64,000 nucleotides of DNA, taken from positions 1 through 64,000 of the forward strand of contig JASCIV010000014.1 in assembly GCA_030374735.1 (NCBI GenBank), in the 5' to 3' direction. The notes under the pieces were generated by a model that saw only the letters and a program-made list of their open reading frames with translations, ran no database searches and had not been told where the DNA came from. Of the stretch, positions 20,362-31,265 are shown piece after piece. Both the position numbers and the translations under genes were made by a program. The first letter of the stretch is position 1. The number at the start of each line of letters is the position of its first letter. The stretch is from Gracilaria caudata. Its lineage: Eukaryota; Rhodophyta; Florideophyceae; Gracilariales; Gracilariaceae.

Positions 20362-20436
20362 TGGAGTAAGTGTTTCAAGGTGATGGAGTAAGTTTTTCAA
20401 AGTGAGCAAGTGAGTTGTTTCAAAGTGAGCAAGTGG
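20358..20436. repeat. 22-23 bp tandem repeat overlapping the zinc-finger stop codon
   Basis: About 3.5 copies of a unit like gtgatggagtaagtgtttca at 20358, 20380, 20402 and 20425. The stop codon of the zinc-finger gene (20359-20361) lies in the first unit, so the array forms the start of the 3' UTR. Confidence 0.7.
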
Positions 20437-21004
20437 TTGCACTGCGACTAGTTTAGAAAGTGCGTTAATCTTGTGCGTTGGTGCGTAATATGATGAGTAA
20501 AAGATGCTTTTGCGGACACAGACAGTGTCACGAGTATTTCTCGTGCATGCAGGCGAAAGCAACTGAGCGCACAGAAGGTAAGCGTGGAGTGAAAGAAACT
20601 AAGTGTGACTTCCGCTGCGTTTGAGAGACGGAGTTAGACACGAACGTACGAAAGTATCGTGCGCACGCAAGAAAAAGAGACGCACGAGGGGAGGGCTTCG
20701 TAGTGGGACGCGGAGCGTCAACTACGAGATATCGACGACGTGCGTTGTGGGGGGCAGCCGTGTGGCGGAGTGCAAGACTTGTCAGACGAAACTGTGATCA
20801 GCCAGCGGCTGCAAGTATCTATATAGGAACGCTACCCTTGTACGTACAACACACAGGCAATGGCGCACTAATTGAAATTTGCGTTGCTGCTGCAAAGTGA
20901 CTTGCCGTTGGTTGACACGCTGTTTTCCGCCACCGCTGTTTCTGATTATCCGCTGTGCAGCAATCTGTAATTCACCGCGAGCTGTGACACGTGGCGCACC
21001 GCAC
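20437..21004. other. Gene-free stretch between zinc-finger and ATP-grasp genes
   Basis: No gene supported. A TATA-like CTATATAGG at 20818-20826 is followed 7 bp later by an exact TACCCTTGTA (20833-20842), which looks like a promoter without an obvious coding product. Confidence 0.4.
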
Positions 21005-22522
21005 TCAGCAGAACGGGTGCGCACTGAAGGGCAGAAACAGCGCGCGTCTCTTGTCCGCCGCAGCCTCAATCGGCACGCCGACGTCGGTGAGAATCGCCTT
21101 AATCTCGTTCAGACTTTCTTCAACGCTCCTCATGCTCACCAAGATGATCTCAGCGATCATATCTGGCAGCCCGTCCTCCGGTCCAACCACGGCATCCCCC
21201 TTCTTCTTCAGGTAGCTAATCTTCCACACCAGCGCGCTCTCACGAGCGAACCGCAGCCAATCGTCCTCGCACAACGTGCCCGAGTACGGCGCGTTGATGG
21301 CGCATTCCACCATGAACTGCAGCGCCTTTTTTGGAATCACCGGTCTGATTCCCATTCGCAACGCGCTCATGCAGTGTTCCTCGACCAGATCCACACCCCA
21401 CGCCAGCAGATTCGCGTCGCGTACCGCCACACCTCCCATGCGTGCGTTTATTTCGATTAGGCGCGCGCCCCGGCTTGTGTACCTGCATTCCACGTGAAAG
21501 CAACCGTTTTGAAAACCCAGAGCTAGCGTACAATCCGTGGCGAGTTGAGTAATTTCTCGCTGTTTTTGCTCATCATAACAAGACGGGCAGTTGGTACCAG
21601 TTTCCTTGAACCATGGTTCCATGCATGCCCAATTATCAGAAACCTTTGCGTAAACAACCTCACCTTCACAAAGAAGCATGTCCACATCAAATTCATCCCC
21701 GTCGTAATACTCTTCAACCAGCATCTCCGTACCCTGTGCCCAGATCCCGTCTTGCCTCACATCAAGGGTAGGCAGCAGCTTTTTATACGTTCTTACAGCT
21801 TGTTCCGTGTCTTCAACTCGAGTCACGCCCATCGAAGCTGCACCAAACGCGGGTTTGAGAACAAGTGGAAATCCCACATACTCACATGCGCTTTCGATAT
21901 CTTGCTCACACGTGATGCGTCTAAACCGCGGCACTGGAAGTCCCTTTTCGGCCAAAACTTCCCTAGTTTTGCGTTTGTTTCGAGCATTCTCACAAGCTTC
22001 CACGGCATTTGTTTCTAACCCCAACGCTGTAGCAATACGTGCTGCAAGCAATACAGCATCTTCATAGTATGTAGTAACAGCATCGAAACGATGCTTCAAG
22101 CCCAGTTCACACAGTTCGTCCATCGCCCTTTCAAATATGGTGTCGTAATCAGGGAAATCGATCGGAATAAACTGGGTGATACCCCCTCGATGCGCAATTT
22201 GTTTCCAGACGGATGAAGGTTGGTCCATTATGTAAACGTTCACACCAAGGGTTCTGAGACGATCATAGATGAACTTCTTTGCCAAATATCCTCCTTGCAC
22301 TATGAGGACGTTTGATCCGCGCATCAGTTTTCGACGGAGAATCTGAACTGCTGGCGATGAAGTGGCCATCAGATGTTTTGGAATTGTCGGAAGATCATGG
22401 TAAGATAACTGTATACGTGAGAGTTGCTCCGCGGAGAGTGGCTGGGTAGTTGTTTGCAGTGCATATAGCTTTTGTTTGTTCTCTCCGCCTCGATCAAGTT
22501 TTGAAGCGCATGGCTGAAGCAT
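21005..22522 (-). CDS. ATP-grasp ligase, carnosine-synthase-like
   Basis: A 505-residue ATP-grasp enzyme. After an N-terminal extension of about 65 residues come the pre-ATP-grasp Rossmann segment (NVLIVQGGYLAKKF), a central ATP-binding lobe (KPAFGAASMGV, the glycine-rich loop) and the Mg/ATP site HVECRYTS...LIEINARMGG, whose Glu and Asn residues are the usual ligands. Such enzymes join a carboxylate to an amine through an acyl-phosphate, and the arrangement is closest to carnosine synthase and bacterial amino-acid ligases. The product is therefore probably a dipeptide or acyl-amino acid; substrates cannot be read from sequence. No targeting peptide is evident if translation begins at Met52 (22369), an alternative start. 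About 5 kb from the ammonium/SatP pair. Confidence 0.75.
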   Translation of the reverse strand: MLQPCASKLDRGGENKQKLYALQTTTQPLSAEQLSRIQLSYHDLPTIPKHLMATSSPAVQILRRKLMRGSNVLIVQGGYLAKKFIYDRLRTLGVNVYIMDQPSSVWKQIAHRGGITQFIPIDFPDYDTIFERAMDELCELGLKHRFDAVTTYYEDAVLLAARIATALGLETNAVEACENARNKRKTREVLAEKGLPVPRFRRITCEQDIESACEYVGFPLVLKPAFGAASMGVTRVEDTEQAVRTYKKLLPTLDVRQDGIWAQGTEMLVEEYYDGDEFDVDMLLCEGEVVYAKVSDNWACMEPWFKETGTNCPSCYDEQKQREITQLATDCTLALGFQNGCFHVECRYTSRGARLIEINARMGGVAVRDANLLAWGVDLVEEHCMSALRMGIRPVIPKKALQFMVECAINAPYSGTLCEDDWLRFARESALVWKISYLKKKGDAVVGPEDGLPDMIAEIILVSMRSVEESLNEIKAILTDVGVPIEAAADKRRALFLPFSAHPFC

Positions 22523-23909
22523 TTTGACTCAGAGCGTAATGAAAAGGTTTGGCAGTGGACAGCCCATGTGGATGGGGATTTAGATACGCAATGAGATGGG
22601 CAAGGGTTTATGAAACGCTCCTCGGTGTGATGGCCGTGGTGGAGATTCGAATGGGAGATCATCGTGGAGATCCACTGTCGGTTGAAGATAACGCACAAAC
22701 CTTCGCCGTGTGTCGAATCCGAGAATTTGCAGTGTCAGGTGGTGCATTTCAAACAGACAAGGACACGACCAACGAGATGGTAGCTCATTGGCGTTGGTTG
22801 CTTGGAGACTAAGCCAGATGCGAGCAATTAATCCTATAGATGTCCTGTAGAATCTATTACGTATCATGAGACACAAATGTGTCCGCATTCTTGCCCATAC
22901 TAACATTAACAGGAAGAGACAGAGACTTGCTCTTAAATTTCCCTCTACATGCATGCAAACTCACGGTTTTTAACAGAGCTGGTTTGTCCGAAACCGCCAG
23001 TGCAAGGTGGGGATCAAAAGAATGAATAAATGAATGTTTGAGCAAGGTAGGGGGGTTATCTACCTTCGTACAACAAACCGTGGCAGGCGTGGCAAGCAGC
23101 ATCCAGTGACGAATCGTCGCAACGAACAAAAAAATTGTTCAGGCCCTGAACTGTACTGATACACCTCGGAGTTCAGAGTGGAGACCTCGAATCACCGTCT
23201 TCACCACGAGGGGAGAAACCAAGTTCCGCACCGGGATAGCCGTGGATCTGCCCCCTGTCGCCGTAGATTTCCTTCCCCAACGCGATGTTACGTAAAGCAT
23301 CTGGGCCGTCAAATACAAGTTTCACAATGCCAGACACCTTCACCCATAATGAAGATACCATGAGGAAGTCAGACGCGCTTCAGAACCCAGTGTTTCTCTT
23401 CCTTGCAATGGATACCGCGACTGCCGATCCCAAAACGTGACCATTATTTACAACATAGCCCCCACCTGAGAATTTCAGGAAGAGCCTGTTCTTGCGCCCG
23501 CATGGTGTTACTGAATACGCGCCGCCTCCACACATTTCTCGCGGCTTGGAACACCTTCCAGGAGCCAAATAACCACCAGGTAGGTAGTACCCACTTGGTA
23601 CCACATCCCTCGCACACCTCTCTGCAATGGTAGTCTTTTCGAGTGTGGTTCGTGATTGTGCGTGCGACACCCTGTAATGGTTACCAACTTGAGTATAAGT
23701 CTCTCTCTTCTCTCTTTCGAATGTTCCTATGAGAACTTCTACGCAGATTCTTCCTTCTTCTTTGCTACGGACTGCCTAGCTCCAAGAAGTATGAAGATTC
23801 GAGCACTGTTCTTCTACTTTCAGCGTTCTCGTCCCTCTTCTATTCTGCCCAGATTTAAAACCTGACAGATGATGTCCACCTTCTTGACAACAGAAGGCAT
23901 GCATTTCTG
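22523..23909. other. Intergenic stretch with a TGA-interrupted reading frame
   Basis: No confident gene. On the - strand one frame runs from 23670 to 23173 with a single in-frame TGA at 23380-23382. The first part has several Cys and Gly-rich segments. This may be a decayed small gene; see findings. Confidence 0.35.
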
Positions 23910-24479
23910 TCAAGTCAGTACGCCAAATATCTTCTTCTCACCTGCTCGTCGGGGGCGGTGTGATCTCGATCGCCGCACCTTGCATTGGTACTTTCTCACG
24001 TTCTTCTTTTCCTCAGATATCCATGTCGTTTTGCAATCCCATTTCAAACAAGGGAAACGCAGACATGACAAAGCTCCCAGCCGGCATAGAAAAGTTTCAC
24101 ACAAGCCGGGTCTTGCTTTGCCATACTCGGGAGCATAGCACCAACTACTTCGAAAGTATGCAGCCAAAATAGTGGCTTTAACATCTCTGATGCGGTTGAG
24201 ACGTGAGACAAACTTATTATCGCAAAGACAATCCAGTAACCCGTGTTTTAAATAGCAAACAATGTGAGCTCGACATGCGCAATCCAATTTGTCTATACAG
24301 GGGTTTGTTCTGTCAATCACACCCAGTTTGCACCAGTTTCCATGTACCGGAATGCCCTTTTCGGAGACATATGGGTATCGAAATGCCTTTCCTCCCGTCG
24401 AGAAAGACGAACAGCCCATTTTTATCATTGGAAACACAACAACAATCGCAAAGGAGATCGCAATTCGTCCGCTTTTCAT
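23910..24479 (-). CDS. Secreted phospholipase A2-like protein, active site altered
   Basis: A 189-residue Cys-rich protein with an N-terminal signal peptide (hydrophobic about 6-20). Residues 61-95 match the core of secreted PLA2-fold proteins: Cys61, IDKLDCACRAH, a Cys-Tyr three residues after the His, then CxCDxxF. The catalytic His would be His72, but the Asp that normally follows and binds calcium is Ile73, and the upstream calcium loop (GNWCK, 48-51) is poorly conserved. Lipase activity is therefore doubtful, as in non-catalytic PLA2 homologues that act as ligands. The C-terminal part adds further Cys (127, 132, 139, 144, 149, 166) and ends in a basic tail. The family call rests on the Cys/His pattern read by eye. 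Confidence 0.55.
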   Translation of the reverse strand: MKSGRIAISFAIVVVFPMIKMGCSSFSTGGKAFRYPYVSEKGIPVHGNWCKLGVIDRTNPCIDKLDCACRAHIVCYLKHGLLDCLCDNKFVSRLNRIRDVKATILAAYFRSSWCYAPEYGKARPGLCETFLCRLGALSCLRFPCLKWDCKTTWISEEKKNVRKYQCKVRRSRSHRPRRAGEKKIFGVLT

Positions 24480-25073
24480 AGCTTCTATTCTAAGCCAGAC
24501 TGACTTAATGACACAGACTAAATTACGGTAGTGATGGTTAAGATCCTGGAGGCCTGTTGAATACCGTTGTATAATTTTCTCAACGAGAAGATAAGGCGGT
24601 AATCAAACACTGGGGTTGTTGCGGCGATGATTACTTTAGACTCCAAGGTTTAAAGCTACTGACAAACGACTTCCGAAACTCGAATGGACAACTGCGCATA
24701 CGAACTGTTGCTCAAGTCGAAATTAAGACATACCAAAGAGTCTAGTAAGAAACACCGGAGCCGTTTACGTTTCAAACATAAAAAAACCAAGGGGCCTTTC
24801 TGCAAATCTCTTCGCTGTTACAGTAGGAGTGTGGCCAAGAAATGAGAACGGGAGCTTGTCCCCAACACTTTCAAAATCTTTCTTTCTCTACTTCTTTATT
24901 TTGGACAACAATCTTTAAGAAGGCCAAGAACCTTTGTGAAAATTGTCAAACCAAAGCAGACACGAAGCTCTTCGCTGCTCGCGACAAGCCTCTAAGCAGT
25001 TCATGACGCGAAGAATGCGTAAAACCGGCACCTAAAGACAACATGATCGCCATCCTTCTTAACGTTCCTCTTT

Positions 25074-25148
25074 GTGAGCATATACAACTTACAACTTACT
25101 GCGGAGCGCCTTTGTAGAAAAAACGCTCTCTCTCTAGAAAGGCCAACA
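25074..25148 (+). repeat. Dispersed repeat, copy C
   Basis: About 75 bp, aligning with 7869-7945 over nearly all its length; it also carries GAGCG and CGCTC words flanking the A-rich centre that can pair. Confidence 0.65.
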
Positions 25149-25535
25149 TGACCTTCACATTGTCTTTGGAGGTACTCTTGCGACTGGTTGGGGATCGTTA
25201 AAATGTTTGACATTCTGAGAACCCATGGGCAGTTGGTCTGAGGCTAAACACAGAGATGAGTTAAAATGCCCCTTCCTGTATCGAGCGCTCGCTCTGGGAA
25301 ACATGGAGTGTCGTTCTCTACTAAATATCTATATATATGCAGGCTATCCTTGTAAGTTGCGTGGTACGGGGCGACTATATCTGAAATGGGCACGTGCGAT
25401 CCGCCTTCACGTGGTGTGCCGCTTGGAAGAGGAACGGATCTGCATTTGGGACTTTGAAGAAAACCATTATCTTTCAACCTAACGAAGAGATATCATCAAA
25501 AAATGGCCTGAGAGAGTGTTGGTTTACCTAATGAT

Positions 25536-25576
25536 CGCTCCCTCCTAATGAGGGAGCGTTTCTTTGAACAGAGACG
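25536..25576. repeat. Two adjacent hairpins
   Basis: CGCTCCCTC and GAGGGAGCG form a perfect 9-bp stem with a five-base loop (25536-25558). A second stem, agcgtttct with agagacgct, follows at 25555-25576 with one G-T pair. The GAGCG word is shared with the dispersed repeat. Confidence 0.55.
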
Positions 25577-26455
25577 CTCTACACTTCTTAAATTACTGCA
25601 CCTGTACAAGGAGAAATCCGAAATGTTGCGTGTTTGGTATCGACGGTAGAACGCTACCAAATTGGTAACCATGATACAAATGTTAGGCAATTTACTGTCC
25701 TCGTTGCAGTGGCTGCCCTTGCAACAACGTCAGTGGAGGTATGATGCCGCCGCACATAATTAGCGCCCCAAGAAAGCCTTCCACAAAGACACGAGTAGAT
25801 CATCTGGTAGACATACAGTACAGTACCAGCCCAACTGCCCCTCAATTCAAGAGATGACAACCATTACTACAGACCTATCAAAACACAAGGCGCATAAATA
25901 TCATCAAGGTCAGCAGTCAGCTCGCGTTCACAATCATGTTCTGCGTCGGTTCAATTGTTGAAACACTTCGTCACCCTATTCCAGTGTAGCTGCATGTGTT
26001 AGCGTTCCCCCTGTCTCACCATCCATTTTCAATACCGCACTTACGGTGAACGATACCGATTCACTTCCACGCCATCCATGTTGAAATTGCCATCAAGGTC
26101 CAGTGAGCGACTTACCCCAACCTCTTGTCAATTTGCGAGAAAACTTACCTTTTGCCAAGCAACCCCATGTGATGAGCCTGTGCATGAAACTTCAGAACGC
26201 TTGTTTACACTAACGTGTCTCCTCCCGTGAAGTACCATTCGTGTGAGCGGAAACCTGCCGTGAATTCTCAAACAATGTGTGAGAACCTACAAGCACGTCC
26301 AGGGACTTCTACGGTACTTCTGACGTCTTATCTTGCTTGAGGGTGTAAGACTAGCGTAGCCAACCTACATCAGACAGCTTTTGTAAAGCTCTCCCCAAGC
26401 ATTATACCTGTTCCCCTTCGCGTTTGTCAACGTTCTCAATCTCTTTAGCTGCAAC

Positions 26456-28186
26456 ATGTCCCATAAGCCCCCGCAATCACGTTGTCTTGGTTCGCTGGCA
26501 ATCGGAGTTGCATGTACGCTTCTACTCGTCGTTCCCACTTTACTTCTTCTGGCATACTTCCAAGACACACCATTTTCGTTACGCACGTTTGTAATAGCAC
26601 TGAGTGGGCGTACTTATCCTCGTCGACCGTCTATTTGGCTCCCTAATCAAACATGTACCGGAACGTTTTCCAGTCCACCGTCCGAATTCTCAGACACAGC
26701 TTTTCCCAATGCCATTCTAAGAGAAGCCTATCTCGATTTACGCCGAGTCTCGCAACGTGACGCTCGCCGCAAACACGGCTCATTGCCCTCTCAAAGAATC
26801 ATGATTGCGGTCACTCTTCACCTTTCCGTTGAAATGCAAAACGACGACATCACAGCAAGTCTTCACAATGCACCAGACCTGACAGCGCATGTTGATGATG
26901 CCCGTGAAATTGAATCATTTAGCAAAGGAAGCGATTTTGAGTACTCTCCAGGTAAAACCACCAAACGCGGCTTTGAGGTGTACGAATGCCAAGTGATTGT
27001 TACCTTGCGTTCCAAGATTCATCGTACGGATTTCGCAGAGTATGTGCGAAGCTTGGCTGATGACCCACGAGTTAGTGTGCTGCTCGACATCCCACTTAAG
27101 CGCTTTGATGGACAGAAGTTGTTTTTCAGACCAAGTTTCGCATTAGGGTGCGTCCTTGGTTGGGATGCCCCAGAGGCAATCACTTCTAATGCTCCGACAA
27201 GAATCGAGGACCCTTCAGCGATCCTGTTTTGTGCAAACTCTCTGTCTGGGAACAAGAAGGAAAGAGAAGGCTATCATTCCGAGGTGGCTCACTGGGCTGC
27301 TCGCTCGCTGAGTGGGACAGTGCGTTTTGATGTGGCGGTACTACCCGTGATTGTGGATCGATCATTTTCAGAGTGCACCATGACAGACAGCGCATGTTTG
27401 GAAGACGTGTCAAGGCAGAACGAGGAGCTGTTTAACACGGTTGCAGACAACGTGGTTGCTGAACTGGACAAGCTTGGCGTTGCCGGTGACATTTACGAGA
27501 GAATTGTTTTGATGCCGTTTTGTAGACTTGGAGCACACGGGATGGGATTTGAAAGAGGGGATCCGTGTAGTGGATCTCAACGGTACGGGCAGCTTCAGGT
27601 TACGCTGATGCCGTACACGCTTCTTGGCGGTTATTACAAGGTTCGTTAGCTGCGGTTTTCTTTTCTAAGCGCGAAACAGTGATGACTGACACGAGTTGAT
27701 ACTGCTCCAATGAAGTGGGCAATGATGTACGATCTCGATGAATACATGGCGGTGACAAATGGAAGCGGAGCAACTCAAAGCGCAGCGGTCAAAGCCGGCT
27801 CTTTATTCGACGACATTCTAGAAGACAGCGAGCACATGGACAAACCAGCGTTCACAATCCCATGGTTGAACTTTCGAATCCGCCGGTCAGACATGAAGCA
27901 CATCACGTCGGAGTTGCTGCGCGGTGAGAGTCAGCAACTGGTTTCCAAGAAGGACGCGAGTTCGAACTGCTACGAACTGGGTAGTGTCAAAACAGGGAAG
28001 GCGGTGGTTCGGTACGACGTGGGGCTGGGGTTTCTCGTGCATCAACCGGTGGTGCAGAAGGGCGGCAAGGGAATGCGCCATAACAAGTGGGAGGTGAGCT
28101 GCGAATCAGAGCGCGTGCGCGTGTGGCACGCTCGGATTCACCGCAATCGCTTGAGCCACGTCGACTGCGCGTACGTACGCTCGTAA
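26456..28186 (+). CDS. Type II membrane glycosyltransferase (GT92/DUF23-like), one intron
   Basis: Two exons, 26456-27640 and 27716-28186, joined by a 75-bp intron, give 551 residues. A short cytosolic tail and one transmembrane helix (about 12-34) indicate a type II Golgi or plasma-membrane enzyme. The lumenal part has the pattern of GT92-like (DUF23) transferases: a stretch introducing the sugar-nucleotide fold, then after the junction WAMMYDLDEY, where Asp401-Leu-Asp403 forms the DxD-type metal site. A His-containing segment near the C-terminus (VRVWHARIHRN) completes the core. The donor and acceptor are unknown; assignment to GT92 rather than another DxD family is by pattern only. Without the splice the first frame would stop immediately before the DxD motif, a strong argument for the intron. 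Confidence 0.65.
27641..27715 (+). other. 75-bp GT-AG intron
   Basis: The donor is AAG|GTTCGT and the acceptor ATGAAG|TGG, with a CTGAC branch-like site about 30 bp upstream of the acceptor. Phase 0. It is the only AG in the interval that keeps the frame open: the AGs at 27669 and 27695 shift it, and the one at 27679 leads to an immediate stop. Confidence 0.75.
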
Positions 28187-28494
28187 ATAGCTTGATGCGT
28201 TAGTGTGCTTGTGGATACGTGTACCACCTGGACCATCTGTAACCACCACGTGTAAGACGCGCAGCTGTGCTGTTCGATGGCGATGGCGATGGCGATGCGC
28301 TGCTGTGGTGCCTGAACTGCTCGGGCGATCTGCGTGCGCGATCGCGCGCCTCTGCTGTGCTGTGAGGCACAAGCGCTCAGCCGTAGATAGCATCGCCGCG
28401 CCGCTTGTCCATCGTGCGCTCACGTTCGCGCTCCCTTCTCCGCCCTCCCCGCTCTCTTCCGCTTTCTCCTCCCATCGTCGGTCTTGCTCCTATT

Positions 28495-30150
28495 ATGTCT
28501 CCGGCACTCATGCGCACCGTTCTGGCCGGCGTGCGCGCCGCCACGCGCCTCGGTCGGCCGCCCGTCGCCTTCCGCGCCGTCCCGATCGCCGCCATGCACA
28601 CCTCGGCGCCCGTTGCCGCCGCCATGGATCCGGCTGAGGTTTCCTCCATCATTGAGGATCGAATCATCAACTACCAACAGAAGATCGAGTTGGATGAGGT
28701 CGGCAGGGTGCTCTCCATCGGAGACGGTATCGCGCGTGTCTACGGCCTCAACAATTGCAAGGCCGGCGAAATGGTTGAGTTCGAGTCCGGTCTCAAGGGC
28801 ATGGCCCTCAACCTTGAGGTCGGCAACTGTGGTATTGTCGTCTTCGGTAATGATCGCGAAATCTCCGAAGGCCAGACTTGCCGTCGTACCGGAGCTATTG
28901 TCGATGTTCCCGTCGGCGAGGGTATGCTGGGTCGCGTCGTAGACGCGCTTGGAAACCCAATTGACGGAAAGGGTCCAATCACCAACGTCACCCGAGAACG
29001 TGTTGAAGTCAAGGCTCCCGGTATCATGCCGCGCATGGGTGTCCACGAGCCTATGCAGACCGGTCTCAAAGCCGTAGATGCCCTCGTCCCGATCGGTCGT
29101 GGTCAGCGCGAACTTATTATTGGAGATCGTCAGACTGGCAAGACTGCAGTCGCCCTAGATACCATGCTGAACCAGAAGGTCAACTTCGACAGTGGCGACG
29201 TCGAGAAGCAGTTGTACTGTGTCTACGTCGCCGTCGGTCAGAAGCGATCCACCGTTGCCCAGCTTGCAAAGACTCTCGAGGAGGCGGGTGCTCTCAAATA
29301 TTCTATCATTGTCGCGGCTACTGCTTCCGACGCCGCCCCGCTTCAGTTCCTTGCGCCGTACTCTGGATGTGCTATTGGCGAATACTTCCGCGACAATGGC
29401 AAGCATGCGCTCATTATCTACGATGACCTGTCCAAGCAGGCCGTTGCATATCGACAAATGTCCTTGCTTCTTCGTCGACCTCCTGGACGCGAGGCCTATC
29501 CTGGAGACATTTTCTACCTTCACTCTCGTCTACTCGAGCGAGCTGCAAAGATGAACAAGGATGTCGGAGGTGGATCTCTTACCGCTCTGCCGATCATTGA
29601 GACCCAGGCTGGTGATGTGTCTGCATATGTGCCCACTAATGTGATTTCAATTACCGATGGTCAGGTGTTCTTGGAAACTGAGCTATTCTACAAGGGTCAG
29701 CGACCGGCCATTAACGTCGGTCTCTCCGTGTCCCGAGTGGGTTCTGCCGCCCAAATGAAGGCTATGAAGCAAGTGGCCGGTTCAATGAAGTTGGAGCTGG
29801 CACAGCATAGAGAAGTGGCTGCTTTCGCACAATTCGGTTCAGACCTCGACGCCTCCACCCAACAGATGCTTAACCGCGGTGATCGTCTCAATGAGCTGTT
29901 GAAACAGGATCAGTTCGTTCCGATGCCGCCTGAGGAACAAGTGGTCACCCTGTATGCGGGTGTACGTGGATTCCTCGATAAAATGCCCGTCAGCAAGATC
30001 AAGGAATTTGAAGCAGCCTACTTGAAGTACATGCGTGCGAATCACGCTGGATTACTTGCCACGATCAGAAAGGAAGGAAGTGTGTCTGATGCTACAGATG
30101 GTGCGTTGAAGAATGCACTCACCACGTTTTTGGATACATTTGAAGTTTAG
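28495..30150 (+). CDS. ATP1: Mitochondrial F1F0-ATP synthase subunit alpha
   Basis: A 551-residue alpha subunit of the catalytic F1 head. Residues 1-45 form an Arg/Ala-rich, acid-free mitochondrial targeting sequence. The nucleotide-binding domain has the P-loop GDRQTGKT at 210-217. The family signature [14 protein letters not shown] holds the arginine that completes the beta-subunit site, and the C-terminal helical domain is full length. Nuclear coding fits red algae, whose mitochondrial genomes lack this gene. An in-frame ATG at 28405 would add 30 basic residues, still compatible with targeting; 28495 is chosen because the peptide there is complete. The gene is C-rich at third positions, like AMT1, suggesting high expression. 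No intron. Confidence 0.95.
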   Translation: MSPALMRTVLAGVRAATRLGRPPVAFRAVPIAAMHTSAPVAAAMDPAEVSSIIEDRIINYQQKIELDEVGRVLSIGDGIARVYGLNNCKAGEMVEFESGLKGMALNLEVGNCGIVVFGNDREISEGQTCRRTGAIVDVPVGEGMLGRVVDALGNPIDGKGPITNVTRERVEVKAPGIMPRMGVHEPMQTGLKAVDALVPIGRGQRELIIGDRQTGKTAVALDTMLNQKVNFDSGDVEKQLYCVYVAVGQKRSTVAQLAKTLEEAGALKYSIIVAATASDAAPLQFLAPYSGCAIGEYFRDNGKHALIIYDDLSKQAVAYRQMSLLLRRPPGREAYPGDIFYLHSRLLERAAKMNKDVGGGSLTALPIIETQAGDVSAYVPTNVISITDGQVFLETELFYKGQRPAINVGLSVSRVGSAAQMKAMKQVAGSMKLELAQHREVAAFAQFGSDLDASTQQMLNRGDRLNELLKQDQFVPMPPEEQVVTLYAGVRGFLDKMPVSKIKEFEAAYLKYMRANHAGLLATIRKEGSVSDATDGALKNALTTFLDTFEV

Positions 30151-31265
30151 GGACCTCCAATACCTTTTGTTTTGATCGGGAGTTAAAATTTACTTGTAGT
30201 CGCGAAAGCAGTAAACGTTCGGGTGTTGGTGAAACCGGCTTGTACTGAGGGCAACGTTTTGCCGATATGGCCTTGGTATCCATAAGGCCGATATTTAGAT
30301 GACCCCGGCCTGTACCAGTACTTGTTGGGCTTCTCCATCATTCGCAAACGTGCTATGTCTACCAAGTTGGATTGAATATTGTAGGGCAAGGAGGACAAAA
30401 GAGACCGGGGTTGGACTAGCTTAAATACTTCATTTCGTGTTCCCTTAGGTTCCAGGCGAAGCGGGTACTGCTCTCTGTTTAAGGTCCGCAAAGCAGGAAA
30501 GAAAAATCGACCAACAGTGCAAACTTTCCTGCCAGGCAAAGCCTCGCGAGGCAAAGCCTCGCGCTCATGCGTACTGACTGACCTGACACTTGCAAAACTT
30601 CAGCCCTCATTAACTCCTTGGGAGTTCTGCCTCCACGAGGATCGGGCGTCCAAATTTGTGCAACGGATCCAATGGCTCTTATTCTTTAAGTGCGCAAAAA
30701 GATTTTGGTTTGCGTTGAGAAAACCAAACGTCATGTTGCTTGGTTCTTAGATTCGTGTTTCTCCACCACGATGCCGGACAAGATTCAGAGCTTTCTTTTT
30801 CAGAGAAGGCACAAAAACAACATAGGCACGCAAAGGTTCATTCTCTCGCGATGGTGAGCTATTCCAGTGCACATAACCAACCGACACAGCGAAAAGCTGT
30901 CTTTCTTGCTGTCGGTTGTTAGAACACGGAACTCTAGGCAGAACTCAAGCAGACCGTATGCTGCTCAATCGCATACAAGGGCGTCCCCCATGAGCTGGTT
31001 GTCTCCAAAGGAGTAGAGACGCGTTACTGAAAGCTTTCGCTTTCGCAGAAACGACTGGCACTCGAGAGGACTGACGGTCTCAAGGGTGGAGGAAGCCCAG
31101 ACGTTCGAGAAGCATAAATAGGCCTTCACTTCCAACCTCAAACCTTGTTCGCCGCCCTCGTCTGCACTTTCCCAACTTGACTTGGGTACCTTCCACGGTT
31201 CGCAACGCATGCAGAGTACGCCGCTCTGCACGTTTAGCAACGTCTGTTCTACTTCTGTGACCCTT
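30151..31265. other. Gene-free stretch
   Basis: No gene supported. A 123-codon - strand frame at 30183-30554 ends 33 bp from the ATP1 stop and has no recognisable features. A 15-bp direct repeat, aggcaaagcctcgcg, lies at 30534-30563. A TATA-like CATAAATA at 31114-31121 precedes the Cys-rich gene. Confidence 0.4.

Larger units (their letters stand above)
24480..26455. other. Gene-free, repeat-bearing stretch
   Basis: About 2 kb without a supported gene. It contains dispersed repeat copy C, a double hairpin at 25536-25576, and a TATA-like TATATATA run followed by CTATCCTTGTA (about 25327-25351). Confidence 0.45.

Noticed and set aside
30183..30554. 123-codon - strand frame after ATP1
   Set aside because: No known motif; within the likely ATP1 3' UTR.
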